Assembly: GCA_019843655.1 (NCBI GenBank) | Contig: JACDQD010000010.1 | Span: forward strand, 4,447,637 to 4,511,636 | DNA length: 64,000 nt | Origin: Lethocerus indicus | Lineage: Eukaryota; Arthropoda; Insecta; Hemiptera; Belostomatidae | Direction of reading: 5' to 3' | Part shown: piece by piece, positions 1-12,221 of the stretch | Numbering within the stretch: position 1 is the stretch's first letter | Layout: each line of letters begins with the position of its first letter | The notes under the pieces: model-generated | What the model was told of the DNA's origin: nothing | Seen by the model: the letters and a program-made list of their open reading frames with translations, nothing else | Database searches by the model: none | Made by a program: the position numbers and the translations under genes

Positions 1-2374
1 GGGCCCCGAGAAATGAGGGGGATGGTATTCTCATAACGACAAATGGCCGACAATTTAATACACGGCTTTGAACCTTTTTTTTCTCCCTTTCCCCGCTCGC
101 CTCTTTTCGTTGGCTTTCGGATGAATGAGGGTCTTCTTGTAAAATTGAAAATGCTTTTCACGCCGTAATTTTCTGGAATTTGCTTTCGCGTATAAGATGT
201 TTTGATATATATTCCGGTGCTCCTCCAATATGTACTCCACCAAGGGTATGTACATTTAAAAGAGTGCTGTAAAATGTGAAATTTAACATTTCAAATATGC
301 TTACGAACTTATTCAAGATTTTTTTCTTTTATTCATCTGGTAAATTCACAATTAAAGTACCCAGGTGGTTTCCCCACTTCTACATATAGTTTTGATTGTT
401 ATCAGACAACTGCCACAATTAAATTATATATTTATATAAAGAGTACAGAAATGTCTTTGGTATATATTCAATATCATTCGAAATTAGTTTCGCTTGACTC
501 TAGCTCCACTGCTCAGTGTTGCCTAATTACAGCTGTTAGGGAATGATAAACGATATTCTCCGATTCATTTTATTATACCGCAATTTTTTCCCCCTTCGCG
601 GAATGCGATTTTCTGGCGGCTTTAATTTTCCAGTAGGTTTGGCATCCTCGTATTAGCGATTATTAATTCAGCCTGTGTCGAGGGCAATAAATCAGCGGCC
701 CGCGGCCGGGACCAATAAATAACCGGATGAAGTTCTATTTGCACTCCAATTACGTCCGGTTGTCTCCGCGTCCTCGCGTGTTACCCCAGTTAATCGATCC
801 GCTCGGGAATTCGTCCCTTGCGGAATCTGCCAGGGAGCCCCCCCCCTCACATCAGACCGTTTTAATTGATATACGCCCGCCGCTAATTACCGCCCCCGAC
901 ACAAGTTCCAGACTGTGTATTCTTCGTTTTTCTAACTCCGCAGTTATTACGGAGTATAATTTGTACTGACCGTGTATCTAAATCCGGTTTACTGCTGAAA
1001 CGTCGTTTCCACTCAACTCAAACTCAAATCAAAATTTTGAATATTGAAGGAGGTAGTGTTACAAAAGTGTTATTGGTACGAGTTGGTGGTGGGAAAGGGT
1101 GGACAATTCATTCCTTTAAAAACCTAAATTTTTTAGTGAGTATGATTATTGAGAGGATAAGCGAGACGCAAGTAATCTAACTGTGGGATATCTTAAACTG
1201 GATTTTTATGCGCTTAAATTAAATGGGCCGACTATTTCATCTGGGGAAAGGGAGCAGTGTGTTTTTTGCAATGCGAGAAAGAAAGATGTCTTACATTTTA
1301 TAGCCTTTTTATATTCTTGCTTTCGATATACAAGAGGTTGTTGAGCTCCTCGACCAGCCAAAAATATTAATGGATTTGAGAAGATTTTGGTACGGAAATG
1401 TCGCCAGACATTAATGACGGAATTTAATTTATTTCCAGTGATATATTTATTTTTTTTTAAAGCAAACTCAGTATACAGCTTTAATTTGTGTTAATAAAAT
1501 GTAGATAAAGATACTGCAATTTTGATTATATTATAGTGGTCATATAGCAAACTAAATTAAACAATCGGGTCATTTAAGCGTCATATCTGAGTATTAAATT
1601 GCAGTTGGACAAGACGTGGTCGGGACAATTTGAGGGATGATTTTGTCACGTCCTAATTTGTCTAATCTGCCCCTGCCTCTGGACAGGGCGGTGTCGTCTG
1701 AGTGACCTTTAGTCAGCGTATTGCCGGGCCTGATAGGGGTCTGACATATAGGCGGGGGAGAGGCCCTTTGTTGCCGACATTACGACGGTGGCCCTTGTTA
1801 AAGGCCCTTGGGGGTCGCTGCCACCGGCACACTCGAGTCCGTCCCTTCATACCTGAAGACAGTCACTGCCACCATACCCCAAGCACCATTAAATAATATT
1901 TAAATATTATTTTAATGCCCCGCTTATAATATTATGACGATCGTTTAGGATAAAAGACAAACTTGAAGGTTTGTAAATTTATAAATCAAAGTAATTAGTT
2001 AACATATGTATGCAATTAAAAAAAATATTTAATGATGAACGTCTTCAACATCATTTCCTGTACTGGTACTTTTCTCCTACCCTCATTATATTTGGGTCCC
2101 TAGTATTACCGTCCCTAGTTCTGAGAGCACTTATTGGAAGAGCACCTTGTTTAAAATACTTAATTCGCACTTTTCGATATTTTTACGAATTCCACTCGTT
2201 ATCGTTTGACACCCGTGGCAGCTGAAAATAGTAAAGCGGTCGCGAAATCAGGAGGCTTCTTTTAGCGTGTATTTCCTTAAGTACACCACATACTTGAGTG
2301 CATTTCCTTTTTAGATCTTTCGTTTCGTTTTAACAGCAGTTAAATTTTTTTTCTACAACTAAATAAAAGCTGTT
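1..2374. other. Non-coding DNA, no gene seen
   Basis: No open frame here exceeds about 80 codons and none resembles a known protein. The stretch alternates AT-rich DNA with two CpG-rich blocks. One lies near 600-970 and includes a GGCCCGCGGCCGGG segment and a C-run near 838-847. The other lies near 1620-1880 and is rich in GGCCC and GGGCC words. Such blocks in AT-rich arthropod introns are often cis-regulatory, but I see no motif that proves it. If the splice-signal reading of the window is right, this is intron sequence upstream of the first ratchet point. Confidence 0.5.
1891..1912. repeat. 22-bp perfect AT palindrome
   Basis: The 22 bases read the same on both strands, centred on TTTAAA, with arms starting AAATAATATT. 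The sequence is purely A/T, so a chance origin in AT-rich DNA is more plausible than for a mixed-composition palindrome. It lies at the downstream edge of a CpG-rich block. Confidence 0.7.
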
Positions 2375-2375
2375 G

Positions 2376-2730
2376 GAGTATCGGTATGTTAAGTGCGACC
2401 TTAGAGGCCGCCCGGGGATCCCCATTTTTTATGCTTTCACGTTTTGTTAACGAGCGGCTTACTTCTGAAGTCGTCGGCCCCTATCGGGGTGAAGTCCTCG
2501 GATTCGACCGGCCGTTTCGACCACCGCCTTAAGTGTCCATTCGCTTTTTTACCTGGCGGACTTCTGCGTTTCGGCTTTCAGAGGGGGGCGATTCCGTTCG
2601 GGCTATGTTTCAATTATCCCGCCCGGTTTGAGGACGTTTGACAATGTTAAGCATCTCGCGTTCGCCCGGGCCAGAACAAAGGCGCATTCGAGCTATCGTC
2701 AGCCGCCATCTGAGACGATAGCTCACGCAC
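2376..2730 (+). promoter_or_regulatory. Duplicated hairpin-bearing module, copy 1
   Basis: This segment shares a colinear series of short blocks with 3397-3690: GTATCGGTATGT (2378-2389), CGCCCGGGG followed closely by CCATTTTT (about 2409-2429), a CGTTTCGG-TTTC-like block (about 2568-2580), GTTTCAATTATCC (about 2607-2619), and an inverted repeat at 2690-2724. Order and orientation match in both copies and the spacing is similar, so this is a diverged duplication rather than chance. The loop motif GCCGCCATC matches the YY1/Pho-type core (GCCAT), which suggests regulatory DNA, possibly Polycomb-related. That role is inferred. No shared reading frame is conserved, so it is unlikely to be coding. 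Confidence 0.5.
2690..2724. repeat. Inverted repeat with 11-bp stem, copy 1
   Basis: The left arm, 2690-2700 (GAGCTATCGTC), is the exact reverse complement of the right arm, 2714-2724 (GACGATAGCTC). The 13-base loop contains GCCGCCATC. The second module has a matching structure (3646-3682). In both copies GCTATCG and CGATAGC are separated by exactly 17 bases and share CCGCCATC at the same offset. Confidence 0.8.
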
Positions 2731-3396
2731 GCCATAACGCCTTTAGTGCCTGTGCCTTCTTCTCGCCGAAGGACATGTCGTACACTTGTTTAAGATTTTT
2801 TGTAGACCATCGACACCAGGACACTCCGTTTATATTCATCTCATCTGCTACGTAAACGTCTGTTTGATTTTTATTTTTATTGAACCGTACCTGGAATTTA
2901 CGGAGATGAAAATTGACGCATCATCGCCGATCGAAAGTCCTTCGAACCATCCTTAATGATCCCCGGTGTCACCATTCGCCGCGACCTCTGCATACTGACA
3001 GTTCTCAAAGTTATAAAATCTCGATTCCTAAAGTTTCATTCCCATCTCGACACCCATCATATTCACTCGTTGAATCCTTCTCCTCTGTTACCCATTCATA
3101 TAACGGCGGTGAGAGAGCCCAGCAACGTCGTGAGCCCTCATGGGCCCTATCTATCTTCAGGGGTTATAGTCTAACCGGGTCTATGCAGGTGATTCATCTA
3201 GCGCCGCTCATGGAAGTCTACGTTTTATTTAGAGTAGTATAGCCTTCGATTCATAGTGACATTGCCGGATAGCTTCGTGCTCACTCAATCTCCCCTAATT
3301 GTATGGCGACTACTTGTACCTTGTTCCGATTGTAGTTTACAGGAATAGTTTTTTCTTTAAAAAGAAGGAGTCTTTCCTTTTGAGAACATTGTGACA
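2731..3396. other. Non-coding spacer between the paired modules
   Basis: No gene is seen. Overlapping short frames exist (for example at 2913-3242) but have no recognisable domain. The sequence is of mixed composition with several CpG-rich words. Confidence 0.45.
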
Positions 3397-3690
3397 AAGT
3401 ATCGGTATGTCAGATACGCCCGGGGCCATTTTTACACGATATAAACAGGCGGTTCCATTTTTTTTTTCAGCGCTTCCGTCAGCATGGCGGCCAGTCCCGC
3501 GGCCCTGTTCGTGGGTTGTTCTTTTCTTCTCCACTCGCGTTTCGGTTTTCTCGGAGGCAATCCTGGTTTTGGGACGTTTCAATTATCCTACGTCGAGGGG
3601 GCGAGCGAAGCCCGGAGCATTTCGAGTCGGCGAATGGGAGAAAAAGTCGCTATCGACGTCCGCCATCAGACCCGATAGCGGCGTTCCTTC
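3397..3690 (+). promoter_or_regulatory. Duplicated hairpin-bearing module, copy 2
   Basis: Second copy of the module at 2376-2730. The shared blocks are GTATCGGTATGT (3399-3410), CGCCCGGGG then CCATTTTT (3417-3432), CGTTTCGGTTTTCTCGG (about 3538-3554), GTTTCAATTATCC (about 3576-3588) and an inverted repeat at 3646-3682. It also holds ATGGCGGC (3484-3491), the reverse complement of the YY1/Pho-like GCCGCCAT. An open frame of 161 codons covers much of it (3407-3892), but copy 1 is not open in that frame and the shared blocks do not fall in a constant codon phase, so I do not call it a gene. Confidence 0.5.
3646..3682. repeat. Inverted repeat with 8-bp perfect core stem, copy 2
   Basis: CGCTATCG (3648-3655) pairs with CGATAGCG (3673-3680). 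Two further pairs (one G-T) extend it outward to 3646 and 3682. The 17-base loop holds CCGCCATC. It is homologous in position and in 31-base overall geometry to the inverted repeat of copy 1. Confidence 0.75.
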
Positions 3691-3699
3691 GACGTTATT

Positions 3700-6600
3700 G
3701 CCCCCACGATTACCCAATCGGGTAGCGCCTACCCGACTTCAAAGTTTCGAATGCCCCGACCTCTGGTCCTGGGACATTCTTTCCTTATTTTTTTTTCATC
3801 AAGGCCGGTGTTATTTTCAACAGGTTGGACGGTGCCTGCAACCCACCCTGTATTCTGTTCAGCGCATTGATTTTCTTATGTGCTGGAAATAGTGTGCAGT
3901 ATGCTAACATAAGAGCTGTTAACGTAACACATAAAGCTCAATGGACACAAGGAACTCGGAATTCTACTCCTTAAAAAATACTATTCAAAGTACAACCATC
4001 CCTTATTAGCCTAAAGCCCGCCCCTTCAAAAACCGAGCAATGGTGGACACACGCAACTAGCATATCATAATTTGTTGATGTTAGTAAATAATTTATTTAT
4101 GAAACCTCATGTGAGGTAAATTTTTTAATAAATAATTTTTTTAAATTATTTGAATTGAGTTCGAGACTGATTTATGGATTTTGTGGGAGGGAACACTTCT
4201 GTTATGGATTTTGGGGTAAGTAAACAGGCTATTCTTTCTTCAATTGGCAGGGGGAAAACAAAAGTGCAACCGATCAATTTCGCTGTTGACCTCAATTTTC
4301 TCTGTCCTAAATGGCCCGCGCTTTTTTGTTGAGCGGCCCGCGCTTAAAAGCAATTTGGGGAACCGTCAGAAAACTGTCTTTGTAGATAGTTTTTTTTATC
4401 TCGACGTTTATTTCCCGAGGGCGAGTCATAAATTTCAACTCACTACACTTACTTAACTCAACAATGGAGCAATTTATATTATCGGGATACTTAGGTGGTG
4501 GCTCTAAATCGGTCAGACTTATGCAGTTATCGCGGTATCGGCAGAGAATTTAGCATTTTTATGTTGAGCATAACTGATCATCTTTTTTTACTTAAGTAAT
4601 TTTACAAACAGCTAAGATTCGACCAGTATCTTCAAATTTGTTGTAGCTTTGGAAAAATTAATGAAAATCCCGTCGATTCGCCATAAACTTTATTTATAAG
4701 AATGTTGGTTGAATTCTGACTCCTGGCACATTTTCCATTCAATTTCGAATTTGATAGTGGAGTATGATTAACTACTTTCACTGAAATGATTTCAGTTCAG
4801 AACATTTTTCACTTATATGACCTTAGTTATAATTCTGTTGTTACCATGGTTTAGTTAGTAGTGTGGGGCAGATGAAAGATCGAAAGATCCAAAACGTGTT
4901 TTTCGAACGTTCTTGTTATTATTTTGTTATAGTTTTCATAAAATAAAATACAGTATCGGGCACGGTTTGTCAGTTTCGTCCGCAGATTCGTTATTCCCGT
5001 TGAGTTAGCCAATTACACGGGTGGGATTAGAAACGCGGTAATGTTCATATCGAACCCGAATCTCCTTCACGACATCTCGAACTCGAAACAGGTTCTCTTC
5101 CCACCCCAAGTAACGACCATATGGCAACGAGACTCGTCGCCTCAAATGGTTTTCTCTCTTATCTCCTCGTGTGACCCGCGAGTCAGTCTCTCCTTTCCGT
5201 TTTATTCAAATAACCGTGTCCCGGGGCCCCGCCAATAGGACCGGTATCCGATTTTGTTTCGGGGGCGTCCGCCAATATTCTGATGTCTCTAGCGTCCGAG
5301 AAAAATCTTGATTTATATTCGAAACACAACGGACGGAACGGACAAAGACCCGACTTTCTGACATCAAAATTGGAAACAGCTAGAGAGAGTTCTCGGAATG
5401 TTCTTCAGCCGGGTGTGGAACAACAGCGCAACCTAATGCATTTCTCAGGATCCATTTTATATACTGAGCTGTAACCAACAATAACTTCTTCTTTCTTGTT
5501 TTATGTTTTACTTTATTCTCGTACAAAACTGTAGTAAGAGGGGTGTACACAAAGACTAAGGAATAATGAACTTTCAAGTACCAGCTTTAAATCCAGTATT
5601 GCAACATAGGTATAAAACATTTAAAAAAATACATTGAACATAAATTCTAAAATTTTATCAATATATAATTTTCATTACTGATACAAGCGATGGAGATCAC
5701 AGCTTAACATTTGACGGACCGAAATATTCTGTGGGTCCAAATATTATTTTAATTCGGACAATTAAGGCACACTTTTTTCTTGGTCTACTTCTATAAAGTT
5801 TGTCTACTGTTAAAAATAACTGCAAATTCCGAAGATAAAGTAGGAAGAAATCGACTTTCCCATTTCGACCGCTGTTACCCCCCCCCCATCCACCTGTGCG
5901 TTTTTCATTTCCTCGTCCGAATTCGTTTTTTCCAATTCCTCATCTCATTTAATTTCTCTCCGGCGTACTTAGCTTTTTATCGCGGGCGGTAATTTATGGG
6001 CGGTCAGATTTACGAGTTCAGCCGCTTTGCCGATATTTGAATTCGCCCTTGGCCCTCCCCCTCCCACCGCCGATCGTTGGTGGCCGTTTGTCTGTGTCTA
6101 CGAGTTTAAAATTGAACATTGCCAAATTAAATATTTTTTTCACCGGCAATTATCGCAGCCTTGTCAACGTACAGGAAACCCATCTTCCAGGATATGATGT
6201 TTTAGTGGAAAGAATCCGGTTAAAGAAATCTGAGTATTTTTTCCGAACCGAGACTCGAACGCTTGCGCGTGCATTTCACAAATTAATTTGGCTGTCGAAA
6301 ACTGTTGGCAGGTTTCAAAGATTCTCAAACTGTCCCAGAGAAATTAAACACGTGTTTACATTTGTAAAATCCGTTGAAAATGATTTTAGAAAGCCGCGCG
6401 ATCCGGACACCCCGGCGTTGTCCGGGAGTGTGAAATAATATGTTTCGGATAATAATTAGTTAGTCTCGTTTTTAATTCCGACGTTCACTTTCTCTAACAC
6501 ATGGACGTGAAAGTATCGATGTGTGTGCACTTTTGTATTTACATAATTGCCGGTCTCTTTTTTCTCTTTTTTTTACCCTCCCTTTACCCGCCTCGATTTC

Positions 6601-8430
6601 CATTTGGCTACCGACCAAAGGATTGCGGACGGTTTGATAATAGTGCATTTGGCCGCCCCTGATACGCCTTCCGAATATTAATGAATTAATGCAGTTCGGG
6701 ACGGCGGTTTTTCCGCAACTTCCAAAACCGGCACACCGTGAAAGCTGCGTCGGCGATTATGGAATGGACAAATTTCAAATATACATTCAGACTAGTGTTG
6801 AAAATAATTAGCTTTAATAACTTAACACTTACTAACGCCTACAGTATGAAAGGTTAGAATTAGGGAAATGTGTGAAAAATGGAGTGATTTAAACTGGAGG
6901 AGATATTCTTTTATACCTTTATAGGGACTCTCAAGGCAGAACCTAAGGCGTACCAATATAGCCCATCTTCGTAGACGGGCCCTGCATCGAGCAATTTGAG
7001 TAATTCGGTAATTCGACTCGGTTAAGCGTAAGGGCCCCGTGGGCGGACAGACGGCTATTGGGAACGGGAGGTAAGCCTGTAATCCCGTTTAATTTATCGA
7101 CGAGTGAGAACCTCATCAATCATCGCAATCATTATTGTGTCTGGTGGCTTCGGCTCCGTCCTCCAATTAAACGGGAAAGGCCTCTCGCCCGATTGTTTAT
7201 CCGGCAGTCATCTAGAGTAAACAACGCTCTGAAAAAAAATCCTCCGTCGGGTCGTCTATTTTTTTTCTATTACTGAAATAAAGAACGCCCCCCCCGTACC
7301 TGGCCCCAGAACACTGGGTTTTTTTTTAATTTTATAAACGCCTCCCTATTAAATTTTCATTTGAAGGAATATATAAGGGTGTGCGAACACCTCCGCACTC
7401 TAATCAGGTTATAGACATGATTAAGGCAGATTTAGATGTTCGAGAAGTTGATCTGTGTAATATTGAAATAAATTAAAAAAAAAAAACGATATTGATATTG
7501 AGAGCCACCGTGGGTGTCGGTGCCCACACGTCATTTGGATCAGATACGAGTCTCGGGTGTTGAATATGTTCTTTTAATCGCCTCCTCATTTTTTAACAGT
7601 TTAAGTGTATGAAATATAGCCTCGTGTTTACACTTGTAGCACATTAAACTGTAGGAAAAATTTCTGCGTACTATTATTAACGTATACGCGCTGTTTTTAA
7701 TGTCAATATGAACACGGCCGTATTCTTCTTGACCCCAGATCCAATTTACGATTTGCATCGAGAGTGTTTCCACTCCTGGCACCGTTTAGAACGCTCAACT
7801 TTTCCGGGATGCTATTCAAAAGGTATGACGATATTATGAAGAAATTCTGATCTTATTTCTACTTTGTTCATGAATAAATCAATTTCTTTTCGGGAACGCT
7901 GACTCCTTGTGATTATCAAATCCATCAATTTTACAAGGACGCAATAATATTTTCTCGGTGATTTTACCACGTTATTTTTTGTAGAATCATGTAAAATATG
8001 ATATATTACGCAGGGAAAAAACAGGAAAAGTGCTAGTATAGGCGTACTTTCACTTTACTGCGTTCCTTGTTGTCTCCTAGTCCTTGGCTTTATATTTCTT
8101 TTTCAATTCTGACAATGATTGAAAGCCCGTATCACGTCCATCTGGGACAGTGAACATAGCCCTCTTGACGTACCATAACCGGACTGATTGAATTCATTCC
8201 GGTCCATGATTGTATTAACACGAAGATTTATATTTAAGCAACAGATAATGCAAATGATTGTTGGAATGAAATGGAATATGGGAAAAAGGAAAGTTGAGCT
8301 CTACTGTAATAGCTTCACGCACATTATGAGCTGTAATATGCCCAGTCCAAATGTCCTAATCGTATCGCTATATTATGCTTCTTGATGTGAGGCTATTTTA
8401 ATTAATGTAGAAAAAAAGTCCTCACGTCCC
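3700..8430. other. Non-coding DNA, no gene seen
   Basis: AT-rich sequence without a credible gene. Features seen: a short palindrome CTGAAATGATTTCAG at 4791-4805, a C-run at 5878-5887, a C-run near 7289-7296, an imperfect hairpin at 6961-6980 (GCCCATCT facing AGACGGGC), and several reading frames of 60-133 codons without domains (the longest at 6037-6438). Confidence 0.45.
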
Positions 8431-8900
8431 CTTCTCTCAATCCAACCGGTTAACGATTTACTAACACCTTCGGTCAGTCGCATCGTTTATCCGTCGTGGG
8501 ACGGGGACGAATCCGGAATCTTAATTGTAATCCTACACCGAACGTCCCCGGAAACGGCGCCTTAAGTATTTTTACGACCCTTTAAACGTCCAATAAAAGT
8601 CTTGTACTTCGGGGCCGTTTGAAAAATTTATTTGCCCGGAATGCCGCCGGCTGACATTGGCCGTCGATTCGACGAATGGAATCGATTAAGTAATCGTTTA
8701 GAAAGCCGGCCAGAGAGCCCGTTTCTATTATCTTTTTCCATTTTTACGTAACTTTACGAGCGGCGTGATGCCCCCGCTTGTTTTATCGGACGTTTCCTCT
8801 GGGACGCTCATCGTGATCACGAACCGAATATGAATTCGATTTCTCATTGAACTCCGTCGTAATTATCCGCTGCCCATGATTGCCTTATCGTTTCCGTTCC
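8431..8900. promoter_or_regulatory. CpG-rich block, possible cis-regulatory DNA
   Basis: This block is visibly richer in GC and CpG than its flanks. It contains an odd-centred palindrome CGTCGATTCGACG at 8662-8674, CAATAAAAG and ATCGATTAAGTAATCG words that resemble homeodomain-type sites, and GCCGGC repeats. There is no open frame of note. Composition and motif density suggest an enhancer, but this is inference only. Confidence 0.25.
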
Positions 8901-10769
8901 CAGGACAGAATTCAATGTACATTTATGTTGCGGCGGAAACGTTAAATTTGTTAGACTTTACCTTCATTAGTTAAGATTAGGTAACTTATTTGATGGCAGC
9001 GTAATTACTTTAATCTTCCCCTGAAGTTTTAGAATATCATCGCTCTTTTAATATACTGTCTCTACTCGCTCAGTGCTAGAACCCTGTTATTGCCGGTATT
9101 TAATTCAAAAACGGTATTTGATTCAATATTCGTACAATTAATATTTGTTGTAACAAAGGTTCGTAAATTTATTGTGAAGTTTTCTTGTGTAAACGTTAAA
9201 ATGATTTCACATTAGAAATGGTTGTGCATTTAATAATCTAGATAATTCAATAGCCTATTTTGGGTTAAAATCCGATCGGTCATTCATTTCCGTTAAGCTG
9301 TCGCTGAAAACGGAACTGAATTACATTAAGGTTGATAACAGGCCCATTACTTATAATAAATGATTTAATAATATTGAAATTTATGAAGCGAAAAAAAGCA
9401 AACTAGATAATATCGCAGTTGTGGAAAGTTTATCCTCCAGGAATTAGAATAGTAATAAAATGGTCCTAGGGTGACCTAGGTCGTATGGTCCTATGGTAGA
9501 CCTTTTTCGGGCTAGAAACAGATCTATCCAAAGCGATTGTAGATTTGTCTAATTAAATGTCCCATGACTGGCAGTACCGGACTGTACTCTCGAAATACTG
9601 CTGTGGGCGAAAACTACAAAGTCTCTCCGACTCTATATGGGCAGCAGAAAAATCAACTTTTACGATATTCCCGGAAGGTTGACCCCAATTTCCCGGGAAC
9701 GCCTTTATTTGTGTGGCCCTCCCAAATTTCTCTCGGTTGAAGAAGAAGAAAGAAGAGGAAAAAACTGTCGGGTTACAACCTGTAAATTAACTGCGCCAAC
9801 AGATTGGTCAGCTTTTTCAACTCAGGTGCCCTTTACCGGCGTCACACGCTTCTTTGTTCCGACGGGCAGAGAGTACAAAAAAAAGTTCTTCGCCGACGTC
9901 CCACGTGTTCTTTTAGCACCGATTTAACGACCTTGTCTCTCGCTCAGCGCTGAACAGCGGAAAAACAACCGCGAGGAAAGTCTCGAAAAAGCGGGTCTAA
10001 AGCCATTAAAAAATGCCGCAGTACTGGGCTCGCCGAGCGACAGTTTCACGCTTTATTGAAGGCCGTTTCTTTTTTTCTTCTAGAAACCGGGTTAGTGAAA
10101 CACAACTTTTAATACTTCCTTATCGTTCAGAACAAGGTGCGCATGACTTGGCCGAGGACACGAATTGCATAAAACCATGCAACTTTCCTGATGCACTCCG
10201 TAAAAGTTCTTCTGAATATCTTCGGCAGAAATGTTGACTCGTTAAAAATAAATAATTAAATACAATACCGACACTCGTGCTGAATTTTACTGGAGACATA
10301 AGCTCTTGAAAACTACGATAAAAGTTTGGTGTTTGACATGCTTTAATTTTTTAGCCAGTGAGGAGATTATCACAGTAGTACATGGTAGAGTGCGACACTG
10401 GCCAGATGATAATACTGCAAACTGGTATTCAGGAACAACTCATTACAAATTATTTTCTTCTCATTGAATAACCATTATAAACGTGGAATACCCTTTTAGT
10501 CAGGTATTTAGTATGCGAGGTCACCAATTTAAGGGATTATAAAAATTCTAATTTGCAACAGATGGCACTTCTTCCCCATCTACAGCATTTCCTATAAACG
10601 CAAATATACCCTGATTTAACGAGGGTGGTCATAAAGTCCAATGGAATTTTCATTTTATGGCTGTTACTGATTGGGGTCCCGTTTGTTATCGTGACAATTT
10701 TTCCAAGAATGAGTTGCCCTTCGATTGCTCCCCGGAGCCCGCTTTCATTATGTACGTGACACTCGACAT

Positions 10770-10800
10770 TTTCCCCACTCGCAGGTATGATTTTTAGAGT
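10770..10800 (+). other. Weak candidate ratchet junction
   Basis: A pyrimidine-rich stretch TTTTCCCCACTCGCAG ends at 10794 and is followed directly by GTATGA. The acceptor half is reasonable but the donor half is weak (GTATGA rather than GTAAGT). It has the same strand and geometry as the better junctions at 20156, 41532 and 57651. I list it as a candidate only. Confidence 0.18.
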
Positions 10801-12159
10801 ATCTATGCAGTGTATGTATGAACTTATAGTGGCATATTTTCAGCGGCTTTTCCCTTCAGCTCCTTTTTTCCGCTGTATTTTTATAACCCGTACTCTTTTT
10901 ATACCGGATATAACGGTCGGGTGAATCGCGCCAGAGCTATCGATCGTCGTTTGGCATTCTGTCAGATGCACCGGTGAGATTCGCGATAGCGGGGTTCGGT
11001 TGAAAATTGATAAGCTTCCGGAACGGGGGGCGGTTATCTCGGTGTAAAAATCGTTTGTAATTAATCTCGCAGCCGTTACGCTGAGTAAACAAGGGAGTGT
11101 TTCTCGACGACGGCGTTATGATGGGGCGCGTCAGCCACCGACCTGATTTATGTTTCCCTACCATCTTCTAATACATTCTTGTCCATCTTCGTCGCTAAAA
11201 TACCTTCTTATTCTCGACAATTAGTTCAATAACGTCTCCAGGAGCGATTGACGCGCGCTGCTATATATTTTATTTGAAACAGAACACTTGAGGTGCCAGT
11301 CAGTTAACACTTCGAAGTTTAGTGCTGCCTCTGCTGTTGACAAATAAAAACAAAATTGAATATTCCTAATATATCGTCGAATTCCTCAGCAGAACTAAAT
11401 TCTTTGTTTGGCACCCCTGCACGGGCTCGACTAAACGCTGGAAGAATAAACACCGAAGGACGTAAAAAATTAAAAAAAAAGGGCTCGTCGTTCACCCGAT
11501 TCCGGGTCTCTCTCTCTCGAGCCCACCATCAATAATTCATGAACGCCTACTGGAGTGTCTCCCGAGGTGACACGGTTGACACAGATGGAAGGCGGGTGAC
11601 AAACAACTGTGCCTATATCTTTCCCCTGAGCCTAGGACCTAAAACCAACGACCCAAAGGTGACCTGGGGACTATAGTAGGCCGGTCACGACATTTTTATT
11701 CGTATTTTTCGAAAGGCAGGATTCGACGTTATTTGTTCAAGATGTACTCCCAATGTGCGGAGGTACTTAGGCGTGAAGCCTCCTTTCGGCGCTTGGTAAC
11801 GAGGGGACGAAGATGATCCGGGCGAGATGATATGGGCACCACCAGTATGCTGGGAAACTAAAAATACCATCTCTTCTGAAGATGCTGCCGACAAAAATCT
11901 CAGGTTTCTTCCTTTCATTGATACCAAGACATGGAAATATTCGATTTACTGGATTCCTACGATATATTTTGTTAAATCGGTCCATGATTCCCTACGACAT
12001 TGATTTACCCAAATCCGTTGACTACGTTTCTCACGAAGTAACATTACTTTGTGCTAGTTTCATCGCAATCCCCGTTCCGTCTGTTCTCAAAGTTGCGTAA
12101 GTCACGGTCGTTTGAATTATTATATTCCCGTCCTCATAACCCTCAATCTTTTGAATTGC

Positions 12160-12221
12160 TCGCCAGGGCGGTGCTGACATTTGAAAGGTCGAGCGTTTAA
12201 AGCGTCCGAACGTCCTGGCGA
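12160..12221. repeat. Inverted repeat with 11-bp stem, 40-base loop
   Basis: The arm 12160-12170 (TCGCCAGGGCG) pairs with 12211-12221 (CGTCCTGGCGA) over 11 positions, with a single G-T pair. The 40-base loop is not strongly structured. It could be a dyad regulatory site or a transcribed hairpin. Confidence 0.6.

Noticed and set aside
3407..3892. 161-codon open frame on the + strand, the longest in the window
   Set aside because: No domain, composition follows the local CpG-rich DNA, other frames are also open here, and the homologous module at 2376-2730 is not open in the same way.
4210..4255. GTAAGT at 4216 and an acceptor-like TTGGCAG at 4250
   Set aside because: The implied intron would be about 35 nt, and no coding sequence flanks it.
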